DNA from: Capsicum annuum
Lineage: Eukaryota > Streptophyta > Magnoliopsida > Solanales > Solanaceae
DNA: 64,000 bases
NCBI RefSeq assembly: GCF_002878395.1
Contig: NW_025856554.1
Location: 209,544 to 273,543 of the forward strand
Direction of reading: 5' to 3'
The notes under the pieces were generated by a model, which was given only the letters and a program-made list of their open reading frames with translations, was not told where the DNA came from and made no database searches. The position numbers and the translations under genes were made by a program. Within the stretch, counting starts at the first letter, position 1. The number at the start of each line of letters is the position of its first letter. Shown one piece after another: positions 53,836 to 64,000 of the stretch.

Positions 53836-56800
53836 TACAAGATTCTAACCATTACAGATTTAGGTAAATATTTACGTTTTTATACATTGTTATTTGTTTT
53901 ATACTAATTGTCTTGATTTATCTTGTTTATGTGGCATAAATTATTTATTTGTTATTATTTTGTATAAATTATTTATCTGTTTATCGCTTTATATAAATTG
54001 GTATTCCATTCATAGTTCCTTCATTTTGAAAAATTACACTCACACATTGTACATGGGAATTGTACATTGTACTTTCCCAAAAAAATTTCAAATCACCTTA
54101 TTTTAGAGAGTTGGCATATATATGGGTGAGTAGGAGTTTTACTGCCTTGGGACCACATTCCTTCTTATATAGAAAATCCCAGTCCGTGTCTACCCACTCT
54201 TAGTCAGCATAATATAGAGCTAAAATAACACATTTTAGGTACATGTATATTAGTCAATTTTTGTCCAAATATTCGAAGGGTTCGCGATCCGAGTGATATA
54301 TTATTATAGTCTTTGTACATATTTAAAGGATTATTGTGTCTGTATATATTTATTTGCTCTAAATTGATTATACTTTAGTGAGATAACCTTTGTTTTGCAT
54401 AGCGAATCAGTTAAAAGATGCACCTTAGCAACATTGTCTATAGCTGCGTATAGGTTTAAACTACATTTTGATCTGACTCATATCCTGATAAGATACGTAG
54501 GCAACCCTGCATTAGGGTTCGATGTCTTTACTGTTTTAGAATAATTTCTTCAGAATTCAAAGCTAGGGCAATTTTTTGAAACAATTCAAAAATGCTCTCC
54601 AAATTCTTCAAGAGCACGAATCAATAACTCCTCAAATCTACATTACATTAGTGCCTAGCCGGCCTACCTTCAGTTCCTCACCAAATTTTTGTTCAAGAAT
54701 ACTTAGCTTCTTCTTTCTAACATCGTAAACTATTAAATTTATGGTGTATGCCCTCACTTTCAAAAGCAAGGGTTCAATATTTTTTTTCAGTTATAATAAT
54801 TCTGCCAACTGTGGCAAAATAATGTCATAATTCCTTCAATATCTGACTTTTCCAATCTTGTCAGCATACTGAAGTTGTGTCGAAGCTCTCCTAATGCTTG
54901 CCATCTATTCTCTCGATCATTTGATCAGAACAATTTTGATGCTAAAAACAGTTCTTTCTTGATTATCTTTCACATTATTTTTATGAATGACCATCATTTT
55001 TTTACAATCATACATTGCACATACAAATTTATAAATTTGCCTGAACTACGCAAACCTGATTCTTATTTTCACAACATACGTAAGCAGCCCTCAGTTGGGT
55101 TCGGTTCCATTCTTTTCAAAAATAAAATAAAATTTTGACTTGGTTGATACAAATACAGTTAGGGGTGTGCATGAGAAAGAATAAATTGGTATGATAAAAA
55201 GGACTGACTTTATGGTAAACCATAGATTCTTTTGGTATCTTTTATTACACCTGAGTAACGCTTTATCTTGCATACATCTAAGACAAGAATGGAGGCAACT
55301 TCATCGTTTCAAGTGCATTGTGTGGTGAGCTTTAGTTAAATTTATCGCATTGCATTGTTGATCTAGAACTTGGCCTAAATATCTGTTTAGGCAAAATTTT
55401 GAGTTATACTTGATTTAGGAAAGGATCGTTGGACTTTTTGACTCAATTAAGCCTTTCATAGCCCACCAAATAATATTAATCCCCAGAATTTTCTTTTTTG
55501 AGCCTAAAACCTTTTCTTTGGATAATCACATTTGTGTCTATATCTTTTGAGTGCTACATGCATTATCCCTGTCTTGGCCTTACCTCCTCGAGCGCACTAA
55601 ATATGTGCAAATTACGGACAAAAATTCAAGATCAAAGAAGCAAAATGCAAAGAATATATTGTCCCAGATGAACAAAATTTTAAAAAATGACTTCTCAGGA
55701 GCAAAAACCCACCAAAAAAGAGAAGGAAAACAAAGAACAAAATATATAATTTCTTGAAAAAGGGAGAAAAACTCCAAACATGGTTAAAAAAAAGTTCAAG
55801 CAAATACAAAACAAGGGGCAATGCATCACAACAAAGAATATCACGCGTCAAAGCGCAATAAATGTTGAAAGCACAAATGCAGTGTAATGCTCATTGAGGA
55901 ATTAGTCACTTTTATTCCAAATATTATCCTACCCATCTCCAAGCCTACATTACAAGCCGATAGCAAGTCCTACGAGATTCTATTTTAAGTGTTCACACAT
56001 TAGTGGATACTTCCATGAAGGTCAAGTCTACGGTATCATAATTGCATGCATTGAATTCCATTCTGAGTGTGAGTGTTCTTCTTGATATGTCCCGAAATTC
56101 AAAAGAAAATTACTCAAACATGTGCAAAATAAGATATTATTTTACTTAAATATGTGTGAAATGGGACTTTCTTTCTGGAGAGGGCACTTGAAACATGAGA
56201 GTAAACATAGCTCAAAATTTTGTTTGAAGCAAGACAAAAATTCTTGTCGATACTTAGGCGTGTCTGATGTACCACTTGAAACTATAGGAGTTACCCTGAA
56301 GTCAATCTCGATTAGCTGGGAAAGAGATGGGAGAATTCTTATGCACACTATTAATTATTGGTACCAACTGAAGTTAAGATACGATTGTGTCTTCTTCATC
56401 TTTCAGCATTTTATATCAAGAAAATGAAAATTTCTTTCTTTTCTTTTCAAGACGCCCACTTTCAAATACGGGCATTTTTTTTCAACCTTTCATTCAAGTT
56501 ATCTATTTTCGCATACATGCATTTTTACTTTTTATTAAAGACGCCTAGTTTTGAAATATGGGCATTCGACATTTTCTTTCAAGCACATACCTTTAAATAG
56601 CAACATTTTATTTTTTCAGTTAAACGCTCATTTTAGTATTTTTTTTCATTTTGAGAGGCTATTAAATTTCAATCATCTTACTAGTTGATGGCATTAGTAT
56701 TCGTAGGCGATAGAAAACAGCAATCAGCATCGGTCCCCATAAGCAATCGGAGAAGTCATGCATCTTTTCAGTCCGCAATAGCCAAAAAAATTTTTAGTTT

Positions 56801-57194
56801 CCTTAGTACAAGACAATGTCAAGATAAATAATACACTGGGCAAATTTTGAAAACCGCCTCAAAATTTACTCTATTTTTTATTTCGAACTACATTGGCCTG
56901 ATTCTCGCGACACTCGAGATATGTAGAAAGCTCTATGCAGAGTTCAGTCATTAAAATTTCATAATCATTCTTTCCCCCAGCAAGTACACAATCTTGCATC
57001 CCCCAGCATCTCACATCTCGATATTGGGGCAATTTTGAAAGCAACATCGGAAATATGTGAATGCTTTCATTCCCAAATAATTCTTTGTTCAATAATTATT
57101 TTTTTAACACGAATTTGTTCACCCTAAAATAGGACAATTGGGTCAGTCTGTCCTCCAAAAGACAGTTATGCATGTTTTTCTTCAATTAAATATT
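53836..57194 (+). other. Ogre-like interior without recognisable coding
   Basis: 3.3 kb, AT-rich. Short frames (53894-54106, 54875-55138, 55551-55757, 56122-56427, 56871-57092 -) show no domain. A motif GATACGTAGGCAACCCTGC-TTAGGGTTCGATG at about 54489-54521 recurs as CATACGTAAGCAGCCCTCAG plus TTGGGTTCGGTTCC at 55076-55109. These look like relics of a repeated leader motif. Confidence 0.5.
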
Positions 57195-58345
57195 TATGTT
57201 TGCTTGCCTTTACTTACACTTATCATGCTTCATTTATTTCTTTTTGCACTGCATGTTATCTTTATCTTTACTTGCACGCATCGCAATTTACTTATTTTAT
57301 CATTTATTATTTAAGTACTGTAAGTTTTTCTTGTCTTTATTTGCACATCTCGCAATGTATTTATTTTATTATTTAAACACTGCATGTTATTTTTGCCTTT
57401 GCTGGCACATATCTCAATGTATTTATTTATCATTTAAGCACTGTATTTTATTTTTGTCTTTATTTGCATGCATTGCAATGCATTAATTTTATCGTTTAGG
57501 CACCATATTTTATTTTTGCGTTTACTTGCACGTATCGCAATGTATTTACTTTATCATTTAAGCACAACATTTTATTCTTGCTTTTACTTGCACGCACCGT
57601 AATGCATTTATTTATTTTATCATTTAAGCATCGCATGCTATCTTTATCTTTGTCTGCAAGCATCGCAATGCATTTAAGCACCGTATGTCAGCTTGCCTTT
57701 ATCTGCACCCATCGCCATGCATTTATTTTATTGTTTAAGCATCGCATATCATCTTTGTCTTTATCGGCGCATATTGCTATGCATTTAAGTACTGCACGCA
57801 CATATTGCAATGCATTTATTTTATCTTTTGAGCACTGCGCGCCTCGCAAAAATTGCAATGCATTTATTTTATTATTTAAGCACTGCATGTCATCTTTGCC
57901 TTTATTGGCAGCATACCGCAATGCATTTATTTGTTATTTAAGCACGACATTTTATTCTTGTATTTACTTGGACGCATTGTAAAATATTTTTTCATTTTAT
58001 CATTTAAGCATCGCATGTCATCTTTACATTTGTCTGCACATATCGCAATGCATTTATCATTTAAGCACCACACGCACATATCACAATGCATTTAGTTTAT
58101 CATTTAGGCACTGCATGCCTCGCAAAAATTGCAATGCATTTATTTTATCATTTAAGCATTGCTTGCCATCTTGGCCTTTACCAGAATATATTGCAATGCA
58201 TTTATTTTATCATTTAAGCATCGCATTTCATCTTTGCCATTACTTGCATATCGTAATGTATTTACTTTGTTATTTAAGCACTGTATACTTTATCTTTACT
58301 TGACATATTACAATGCACTTATTTTACCATTTATGCACTGAATGC
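57195..58345 (+). repeat. 61-62-bp satellite inside the Ogre-like element, about 18 copies
   Basis: Unit of the form CATCGCAATGCATTTATTTT then ATCATTTAAGCACTGCATGT then CATCTTTGCCTTTACTTGCA. Anchors CGCAATGTAT/CTCAATGTAT/TGCAATGCAT at 57351, 57413, 57474 and 57536 give the period. Some units are shortened (e.g. near 57660-57830 and 58050-58130). Flanked by copies of an AATTGGGT-GTC-CC-AAAATAGGACA block at 57105-57145, 58524-58560 and 58785-58815. Frames of 60-134 codons here, on both strands, are products of the repeat. Confidence 0.92.
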
Positions 58346-59002
58346 TATATTTGTCCGTACCATTTTTCTCTCTCTCTTAATCAGCTAAGTACTGCATGCT
58401 ATCTTTTAATTTCTCAAAAAAGAAAAGAAAAAGAAAAAAAATAAAGCTTAATTTTTCTTTCGTGTTTTATTGAGCGGTACCTTTAGTTTGATACATTTGA
58501 AAGCATATAATTTGTGAATAAATTGGGTTCGTCCACCTTAAAATATGATATTTTGGGTTAATTTGCCCTTTATAATAAGACCTTTATGCGTATTCATCTT
58601 AATTGAATATTTTGCTTATCTTTGGTAAAAATCTTGTAATGTCTTTATTTACTTATCTTTACATTAGTTATGCACTACATGTTATTTTTTGATCTTCTTG
58701 TAAAAAGAAAAAAAATCAAGTTTTGTTACTCATTTATCTATTGTATTTCAGTTTTATAAATTTTGCAAGCATAGAATTCGAGGATGCATTGGGTTTATCT
58801 AATCCAAAGTAGGACATGTCAGAATAACTTTCGTATTATACCCTATCTGATCCTTATGCAACTTAAAATATGTAGGCGTCACTAAATTAGAGATCGCCCG
58901 ATTTTTTAAAATTAAAATAATTTTTGGTCGAGAAAAATTGATTACACGCCAACGTTTTCGGTTGAAAACTTCTACATTATCTTCAAACGAAAAGGAACAA
59001 AC
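58346..59002 (+). other. 3' end of the Ogre-like interior
   Basis: No gene. AT-rich with A-runs at 58418-58440; a weak purine stretch AAACGAAAAGGAACAAAC (58985-59002) before the LTR may be the polypurine tract. Confidence 0.45.
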
Positions 59003-60069
59003 TTTTGACATCCAATTTTTGCTCACCAAACATAAAATTAATGCTTTTAGACTTTCTAATCGTTAAATGGCACAATATGCAATTTTTCGTATATTTTTTG
59101 CAATTATTGATAAATTATTAATAATCATCATTATTTAAAATTTTTTACTCGTTTATTGTTATATTTTAATTTTACATAATTTATTGATAATTATCTTTAA
59201 TTTCGTAAATTTTAGAATTTTTATAAATTTATCATCATTTCAATATTTTTGCACAAGTCATCTGTATACGTACACAATGCGACACTGTAACTTTTTATTG
59301 CACGGTATAATTTTAACTATTTGTAGCATAATATATTTTTTCAAAATAATTATATTATTTATTTACTGTTTATATTTTTTTTATAATTATACATCAGCAT
59401 TCATGATTGTGTACGCCATTTAATACAACCTGCAAAGCTGAGTCAAATCAGTTATTTCAATACCCAATACAATAATAATTCGATGTCTTGTCACATTAAT
59501 ACAACAACAATAGACCTAATATATTCCCATAAAGTGGGGTGTGGAGAGGATAAAATGTATATAGTTTATATCGCTACCTCAGAGGAAGTAGAGAAGCTAT
59601 TTCCGATAAACCCCGGCTCAAGATAAAAAATAGTATATCAAAATTATAATGAAATATGAGACAGGATGGATAGCATAACAGAAATAAGAGATAAAAAACA
59701 ATAACAATTTATATCAGAGAAATACGATATGTTGGAAGAAAAAAATATATTTGATAAATTATTTATTTTTCTTTTTTAAATATACCACACATACACACAA
59801 TTACACAGACTAAAAACACACAGCACACTAAACTCTCTTCCTCTCTTTTCTCTCTCTTTCATTTCTCTCTTTCTGCCGCCAACCTATGTACTGTAGCCGG
59901 AGCTCCGACGTTTCGGACTCCACCACCAACCAACAACAAAAACCGTATCCCTTTTCTCTGTTTCCCCCTTTCGCCATCCACCGCCACCTCCGGCGAAGGC
60001 TACTTCTCTTAACTCACCGGCGACCACCTCTCCATTTTCCTCTCTTTTCCGTCGAAGGACCGCCACGCT
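59003..60069 (+). repeat. 3' LTR of the Ogre-like element, truncated
   Basis: TTTGACATCCAATTTTTGC on, matching 51004 on; its first base pair TG has become TT. Match ends at CGTCGAAGGACCGCCACGC. Contains a SINE that the 5' LTR lacks. Plus- and minus-strand frames at 59884-60200 lie in C/T-rich LTR sequence and are not genes. Confidence 0.82.
59500..59735 (-). mobile_element. SINE (Au-SINE-like) in the 3' LTR
   Basis: Reading on -, the end is GGGAATATATTAGGTC then TATTGTTGTTGT, a (TTG)n-type tail. The body contains CCGGGGTTTATCGGAAATAG and CTCTACTTCCTCTGAGGTAG, degraded forms of the well-known plant SINE 3' region (GAGGGTCTATCGGAAACA, CTCTACCTC...GAGGTAGGGG). Part of the 5' extent, about 59630-59735, is inferred from the gap against the other LTR. 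Short non-coding retroposon, mobilised by LINE enzymes. Confidence 0.7.
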
Positions 60070-60084
60070 TCCTGCTAGTTTGTC

Positions 60085-60910
60085 CCTGGAATAGAGTAAT
60101 CTATTTCAGAGTTTTCTCAAGTTCTGTTCTAACCTTAACTAGTTCCCTTTCAAGAACTAAGTATCTTTCAAGTGAGGCAGCCATGTTGGCCTTGGTTTAG
60201 TCATCTCTTCCTTTAACTGGAATTGTATCCTGCTTACTTCACTCTTTCCTGTGTAATTCCTCTTGGTGAATTCATCTTTTTTTTTCGGAGAATCATTCTC
60301 ACATAAGAGAATCTTGAACTTCACCTGATGTCCAGTCACTTACACACCTAAATCCATCATTTCATCATCATATTTTGATAGATATTCTACTAGCTTTTCC
60401 TTTTCTTTCTTTAATTTAGCTATTTGTTCACTCAATTTCACAATTTCCTCCTCATAATTCTCTGAGGCTCCCTTTAGATCTTTTTTTCCTTTTGCAAGAT
60501 CATCCTTTGAATTAATCAGCACTAACGCAAGTGATTTCAGTTTACTAAGAGAGTAGTCCTTCAAATTTTCCTAGATATCATGCAGAGTCAGTAGGTTGTC
60601 TATATCAGTCTTAGTGTCTGCAAAAAGTGAGTCAAATACTGAAGCCTCATCTTTCACAGCAACCATGGAAATATCTCCTTGTCGTTCTGAATCATCCGAG
60701 TCACTGGAAGAGTCTACCCAACAAGCAGCCAACACCTGATGGATAATTTTATCAGCTTCTACCTTTTTGTCATGCTTCACCGGAATCTTATCTTTACCCT
60801 TTTCTTTTCCATTGGTTTTCCAAGTAGGAGCGTTATACTCAATCTTATTCATAAGGCAATCCTTAATTTAGTGACAAAACTTTCCACACCTGTGATGAAA
60901 TCATGCATCC
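60085..60910 (-). pseudogene. Element F gag zinc knuckle and coiled-coil tail
   Basis: Right to left on -: degraded zinc knuckle HRCGKFCH-stop-IKDC (about 60858-60898); a Lys-rich spacer; acidic ACWVDSSSDSDDSERQGDIS (60571-60852); MKDYSLSKLKSLALVLINSK and a heptad-rich coiled coil (EEEIVKLSEQIAKLKKEKEK, 60340-60564). Then QFQLKEEMTKPRP and, in another frame, LVLERELVKVRTELEKTL up to the break near 60085. The same blocks occur in element E at 37480-38270. Stops separate the pieces. Confidence 0.82.
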
Positions 60911-61040
60911 TCATCTTCCACCACCCATACTATTCACCATTAATCCTTGGGGCCTGGCAAAAGACTGACCTTCTTCTATACTTGGAGGAGCTGCTATTTC
61001 CCTAATTAGGATTCTTCCAAGGTGGTAGGTTTTATAAGAA
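60895..61040 (-). pseudogene. Element F gag N-terminus, joined by deletion
   Basis: IEEGQSFARPQGLMVNSMGGGR at 60911-61000 (frame-shifted form of the usual NGxYYGWW start), then CATGATTTCATCA, identical to element E at 36698-36710. Directly after this the sequence jumps to the zinc-knuckle region, whereas E has about 750 bp of gag in between. Confidence 0.75.
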
Positions 61041-61042
61041 AG

Positions 61043-61058
61043 TCCTGCTCTGATACAA
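61043..61058 (-). other. Primer binding site of element F
   Basis: On -, TTGTATCAGAGCAGGA, one base off the TTGGTATCAGAGC consensus, next to the LTR end. Confidence 0.8.
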
Positions 61059-61060
61059 AA

Positions 61061-61799
61061 TGAAAGGTTGAGGTATGGTTTGTTCCTTGACACAGGGAAC
61101 TGTTCCCAGAATCGCATAATGAACAAGAACTAGGAGATAATTAATGTAAGAAGTGCACCAGTACAGAAAAGTAAAGACACGGGGTTTTTACATGCAAACT
61201 CCTTACTCAAGGGAGAAAACCATGACCTGCCTCTATGATTTTAAGATTCACTATATTTAAGAAACCCCTTGAATACGAACTCCAAGGATTAGCCTCCTAA
61301 TTCTTTGTTTCCTAGAAATAACTCTATACAAAAAAACCCAAGCAGTAACTCTGCAGCTTCCACCTCCAGCTAACTCTAACTGGACTCCTCACACTAACTC
61401 TAGCTTGACTCAATCACCTAACTTTAGATGATTACAACAAGAGATGGAACACAGCAACACCTACTACAATCATAAGCAAGCGTAGGATAGTATTTAAGTA
61501 CAAAATACAAAGAATCAGCTATAACAAGGAAGTAATGATCAACTCGATGAGAAACAAGTTCCCTGTTATAGTTTCAGCCTTTAATTACAATGCGTCTCTA
61601 CTTCAAAAAGATCTTTAATTGTGAGGCAAAAAGGAGGAAACAACTTTTGTACTATGTGTCAGCTGGAAAGTTGGCTGTGATAGAAACATGTGAGCCCAAC
61701 ATGTTCCCAAATGTGTAGAGGCCTTTGTCATCACAAAAAAAGCTTCAGGAAACAGGTCCCAATATGAATTTGTCAATCACCAAAACAAAGGACTTAAAA
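61061..61799 (-). repeat. 5' LTR of element F
   Basis: On -, begins TTTTAAGTCCTTTGTTTTGG and matches the element E LTR in order (TTGGGACCTGTTTCC, CTATCACAGCCAA, TAGTACAAAAGTTG, GGAGTTTGCATG). Confidence 0.82.
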
Positions 61800-62095
61800 A
61801 GTGACAGTTGGATGAAACTTAATGCAATGCCTTCAATCTTCTCCTTTTTTGAATTTGATGTACTATTGGGTACTTTAGATCCATAATATTGATTGAACCT
61901 TCCCTCTTAAGTAATTTCATATCTGGATCTTCTATCTATTGAAGTTATTGGTCCCATTAATCTATCAATTTCAAACTTCACGGAATTGTTCTTCTTCTAC
62001 TACAAATAGTAATTAGAAATTAAAAAAAAAAAGTATTTCTTCCTGATGTGGAAGTTCAGATTGTGCTACAACCACATAGCATATTGAGATAGAAC
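61800..62095. other. Spacer, no gene
   Basis: AT-rich; nothing supportable beyond an A-run at 62021-62031. Confidence 0.4.
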
Positions 62096-62880
62096 CTTGG
62101 ATTTGATACCAACTATTAGTGGAAACATCAAATAAAAAGAACAAAAGAAAGAACACAAAATTTAATGTGGTTCAAATCGGAATGATCCTACATATACCTG
62201 TGAACGACTGCCTTTATATAATTAACCAAGAAAAGGGAGAGATCCCTATTACACCTAAGAGAATTGTTATCTCAACTATCTACCCTTACAACGGATGAAC
62301 CATGAATATTTTGGGATTGCTTTACAATGAAGAATGGTCAGTCTTCTCTTGATGACCAAACTTGGTCTCCAAGCACAAAATAAGAAAGGAAAAATAAATA
62401 CAAAATTTATCCTCCCCAAAATTTGCTTGGTCACAAAATGTACTTCCTATCCAAGTAAATTGACAAGTATGATTTTCTTCCACATGGATTAGATCCCACA
62501 AAAACAAGACTAACTCTTTCAGTAATAAACCCTTTCAAATAAGGGCTGATTGTCTCTATCTCTCTCATGATTCTTGAGGAATTAATAATTCAAACAAATG
62601 CTTTTGAAACATGTATATTTCATAAATATTTATTGCTTTAGAATACAAACATTCTAATTATTGATGACATAGGACTAAGTGAAATGCATATGATCAAAAA
62701 CTAGAAAAATAAAAGGAGAATGCTTGCAAGAACTACAAGCTAAACAAGCAAATATGATGTATGGATTCATATATATTCAACATTTTGTCATCTTATCAAG
62801 AAAAAGAAATTATATCCAACGTCTAGTCCTATATTTGGACAAAAGAAGTGCAAAAGGAGCCATCTAAGCAGAAATCTTAC
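62096..62880 (-). repeat. Copia LTR remnant with primer site
   Basis: On -, GTTGGTATCAAATCCAAGG (62096-62114) is a primer-site-like sequence. Just upstream lies GAACCACATTAAATTTTGTG (about 62155-62174), a typical R-U5 motif of plant Copia LTRs. The far LTR end is not determined; it may run up to the F-box gene's 3' side. No gag or pol is found. The 61-codon frame at 62322-62507 is not a gene. Confidence 0.5.
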
Positions 62881-62883
62881 CAG

Positions 62884-63690
62884 CTAACGACGTCCTTGGT
62901 CAGATATTGTTAGAGGGCTAACAAGGCTCTCTAAATAGATTTCTTCTACCTCAACATCAGCATTGTGCTCTAGTTTTCTGGTTGAGCCGTCTATTATCAT
63001 GATAAATGAGGAATTTAAAATTAAAATGTCACCCTTATTTGACTCACAAAAATGCATAGAGAATGTGTAAATGGGTGAAGGAAACAGATATGGCCCAGCA
63101 CGTTGAGGAAATTTGATGGTGAACAGTTTTGTCCAGGAACTGCAATCCTTCAAAATCCATACGTCAGTAGTAGTAGCACCTGAATGACAAGTATAAATCA
63201 GAGAAAGATCTATTCCCATGACTCCCAGTTTGAAATTAGACTTGTCTTGTCCACAAAAGGGAAGTGCCACACTTCCCCACGTCTCGTCTGCTAAGTCAAA
63301 AGAAATGATTTTGGACACAATGTAAGTGCTAATACCAGTGGATGAAGACCAATAAAGCTTCCCGTTGACATATTTACCCAAACGATTAATTAGAAAGATG
63401 CCCTGAAAGTGCTCATGGACTGTCGTCCATGAATCACTCCTCAAACTGTGAATGGTGACCACATGATGGGAGGAATTACGACAGCAACTGATAAATTGAG
63501 CTTTGTAATCATCATGTGACTCATCATATCCAAAACCACATTTGGCAGCTAAAGAGGAACCCCACATCACATATAATTTCTTAGACTTTCTGATGGTGGG
63601 ATTCAATATACATGTCTCCCTTTGATTGAACAGAAAAACGAGTCCATTGGCAGAACCCACTACACAAGCTGATGAAATGGGACAATCCAC
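62884..63690 (-). pseudogene. F-box protein gene, 3' part only (F-box associated domain)
   Basis: 268 open codons ending GRR and TAG. Matches the C-terminal FBA/kelch-like half of plant F-box proteins that select targets for SCF ubiquitin ligases: CVVGSANGLVFLFNQRE, NPTIRKSKKL, KCGFGYDESHDDYKAQFISC, VHEHFQGIFLINRLGKYVNG, KLYWSSSTG, ISFDLADETWGSVALPFCGQ, LGVMGIDLSLIYTC, TDVWILKDCSSWTKLFTIKF. Members are usually near 380-400 residues with an F-box of about 45 residues at the N-terminus. That end (roughly 100 residues) is missing: at 63690 the sequence turns into LTR sequence on the upstream side. The ATG at 63690 is simply the first Met of the remnant. The frame is clean, so the break is recent relative to the other remains, or the fragment is under some constraint. 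Confidence 0.85.
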
Positions 63691-64000
63691 GCCCCACTAT
63701 TCAAAAATATCACGCCCCAAGCCGAGATGACACGCACCCAATACTATTGCTAGTACGAGCGGACGTTCTATCATATCACATGAGCATACAACTAAAATAA
63801 TGAATAGAGAGGAATCAGTATAAAATAAGATTTCTTAAAAGAGATAGCCTTTCATCAATGTTCATTAATATCACTTCACGTCTGAAGATATATAGTCATG
63901 ATAAATTAGACAAAAAAAATTACAAGATATTTCTAACAACTAAACCAGTCAATGAAGCCTCTAATAAGTACCAATACTAAAAGGAAAGAAAATATAAAGA
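63691..64000 (-). repeat. LTR sequence at the right edge, truncating the F-box gene
   Basis: On +, ATATCACGCCCCAAGCCGAG then ATGACACGCACCC, the reverse-complemented end of a nightshade Gypsy LTR (compare TGTCACGATCCAAGCCGAGG at 43552). Followed by AT-rich LTR body with ATGAAGCCTCTAATAAGTAC near the window end. Continues outside the window. Confidence 0.65.

Larger units (their letters stand above)
51004..60069 (+). mobile_element. Ogre/Tat-like LTR element without pol, 3' LTR truncated
   Basis: Direct repeats 51004-53814 and 59003-60069 frame a 5.2-kb interior. The first LTR is followed by a primer site of the TGGCGACTNNGCTGGGGA type, which in plants marks Ogre/Tat-lineage elements (from family knowledge). 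The interior has no gag, protease, RT, RNase H or integrase that I can recognise, but has a 61-62-bp satellite in its 3' part, a known habit of Ogre-type 3' untranslated regions. Inserted in the 5' LTR of element D. Its 3' LTR ends after about 1.07 kb against the Copia remnant F. Confidence 0.8.
60085..61799 (-). mobile_element. Element F: truncated, internally deleted Copia copy
   Basis: Reading on -: 5' LTR (61061-61799), primer site, gag with an internal deletion, coiled-coil tail, then truncation against the Ogre-like LTR. Relative of element E: same LTR start context (AAGTCCTTTGTTTTGGTGATTG against AAGTCCTTAGTTTTAATGATTG) and same gag blocks. Confidence 0.82.

Noticed and set aside
57195..58345. 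Several Leu/Ser/His-rich frames on both strands that look like membrane proteins
   Set aside because: They are translations of the 61-62-bp satellite; no constraint beyond the repeat.
57195..58345. CRISPR-like regular array
   Set aside because: Units are contiguous and degenerate along the whole length with no unique spacers, and the host is a plant.
1..64000. tRNA, rRNA or other structured RNA genes
   Set aside because: Only tRNA-complementary primer sites were found; no cloverleaf or rRNA segment was recognised by reading.

Overview
The window is plant nuclear DNA made almost entirely of old, nested transposable elements. Several things point to a nightshade relative (Solanaceae): the LTR start and end sequences, the Copia gag type, the DUF1985-bearing Mutator-like element and the SINE. 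Genus and species cannot be fixed from the sequence alone. It is AT-rich, has GT-AG introns, and shows no bacterial, organellar or RNA genes. I see no intact host gene; the only recognisable one is the 3' two thirds of an F-box gene at the right edge. Nearly every coding region carries stops and frameshifts, so it is annotated as a pseudogene.

Layout, left to right. 1-2695: 3' part of a Gypsy-type element (H) with its 3' LTR. 2970-9374: a complete Mutator-like DNA transposon with terminal inverted repeats, a perfect 9-bp target duplication, and two convergent decayed genes (DUF1985/Ulp1-type on +, MuDR-type transposase on -). 9494-27057: a chromovirus (Gypsy A) with both LTRs of about 2.1 kb and gag, protease, RT, RNase H, integrase and chromodomain in order. 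Two further insertions split it: a solo LTR (B, 14346-16818) in RT and a coding-free LTR element (C, 17341-23249) in RNase H. 27546-30530: 5' half of a relative of H (G) whose internal region is shortened by deletion. 30531-34656: reverse-oriented Gypsy LTR sequence with a 39-bp tandem array. 35747-42966: a Copia-type element (E) with gag but no pol, carrying an unrelated coiled-coil ORF.

43552-51003: a reverse-strand chromovirus (D) with one full LTR; its other LTR is cut after 500 bp by an Ogre-like element (51004-about 60069). That element has a 2.8-kb LTR, a TGGCGAC-type primer site, no pol and a 61-62-bp satellite in its 3' untranslated region. Its 3' LTR carries a SINE and ends abruptly against a truncated, internally deleted Copia copy (F, 60085-61799, reverse). 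A Copia LTR remnant follows. Then comes the F-box fragment (62884-63690), which has lost its F-box end where another LTR sequence begins.

The elements do not form a pathway. The biology is their layering: target duplications and broken domains give a relative order of insertion. The points I consider most worth a second look are the CG-rich 60-bp hairpin repeat shared by LTRs of A, B and C, the pol-less Copia element with a foreign ORF and possible own promoter, the MULE structure, and the Ogre-like element with its internal satellite.
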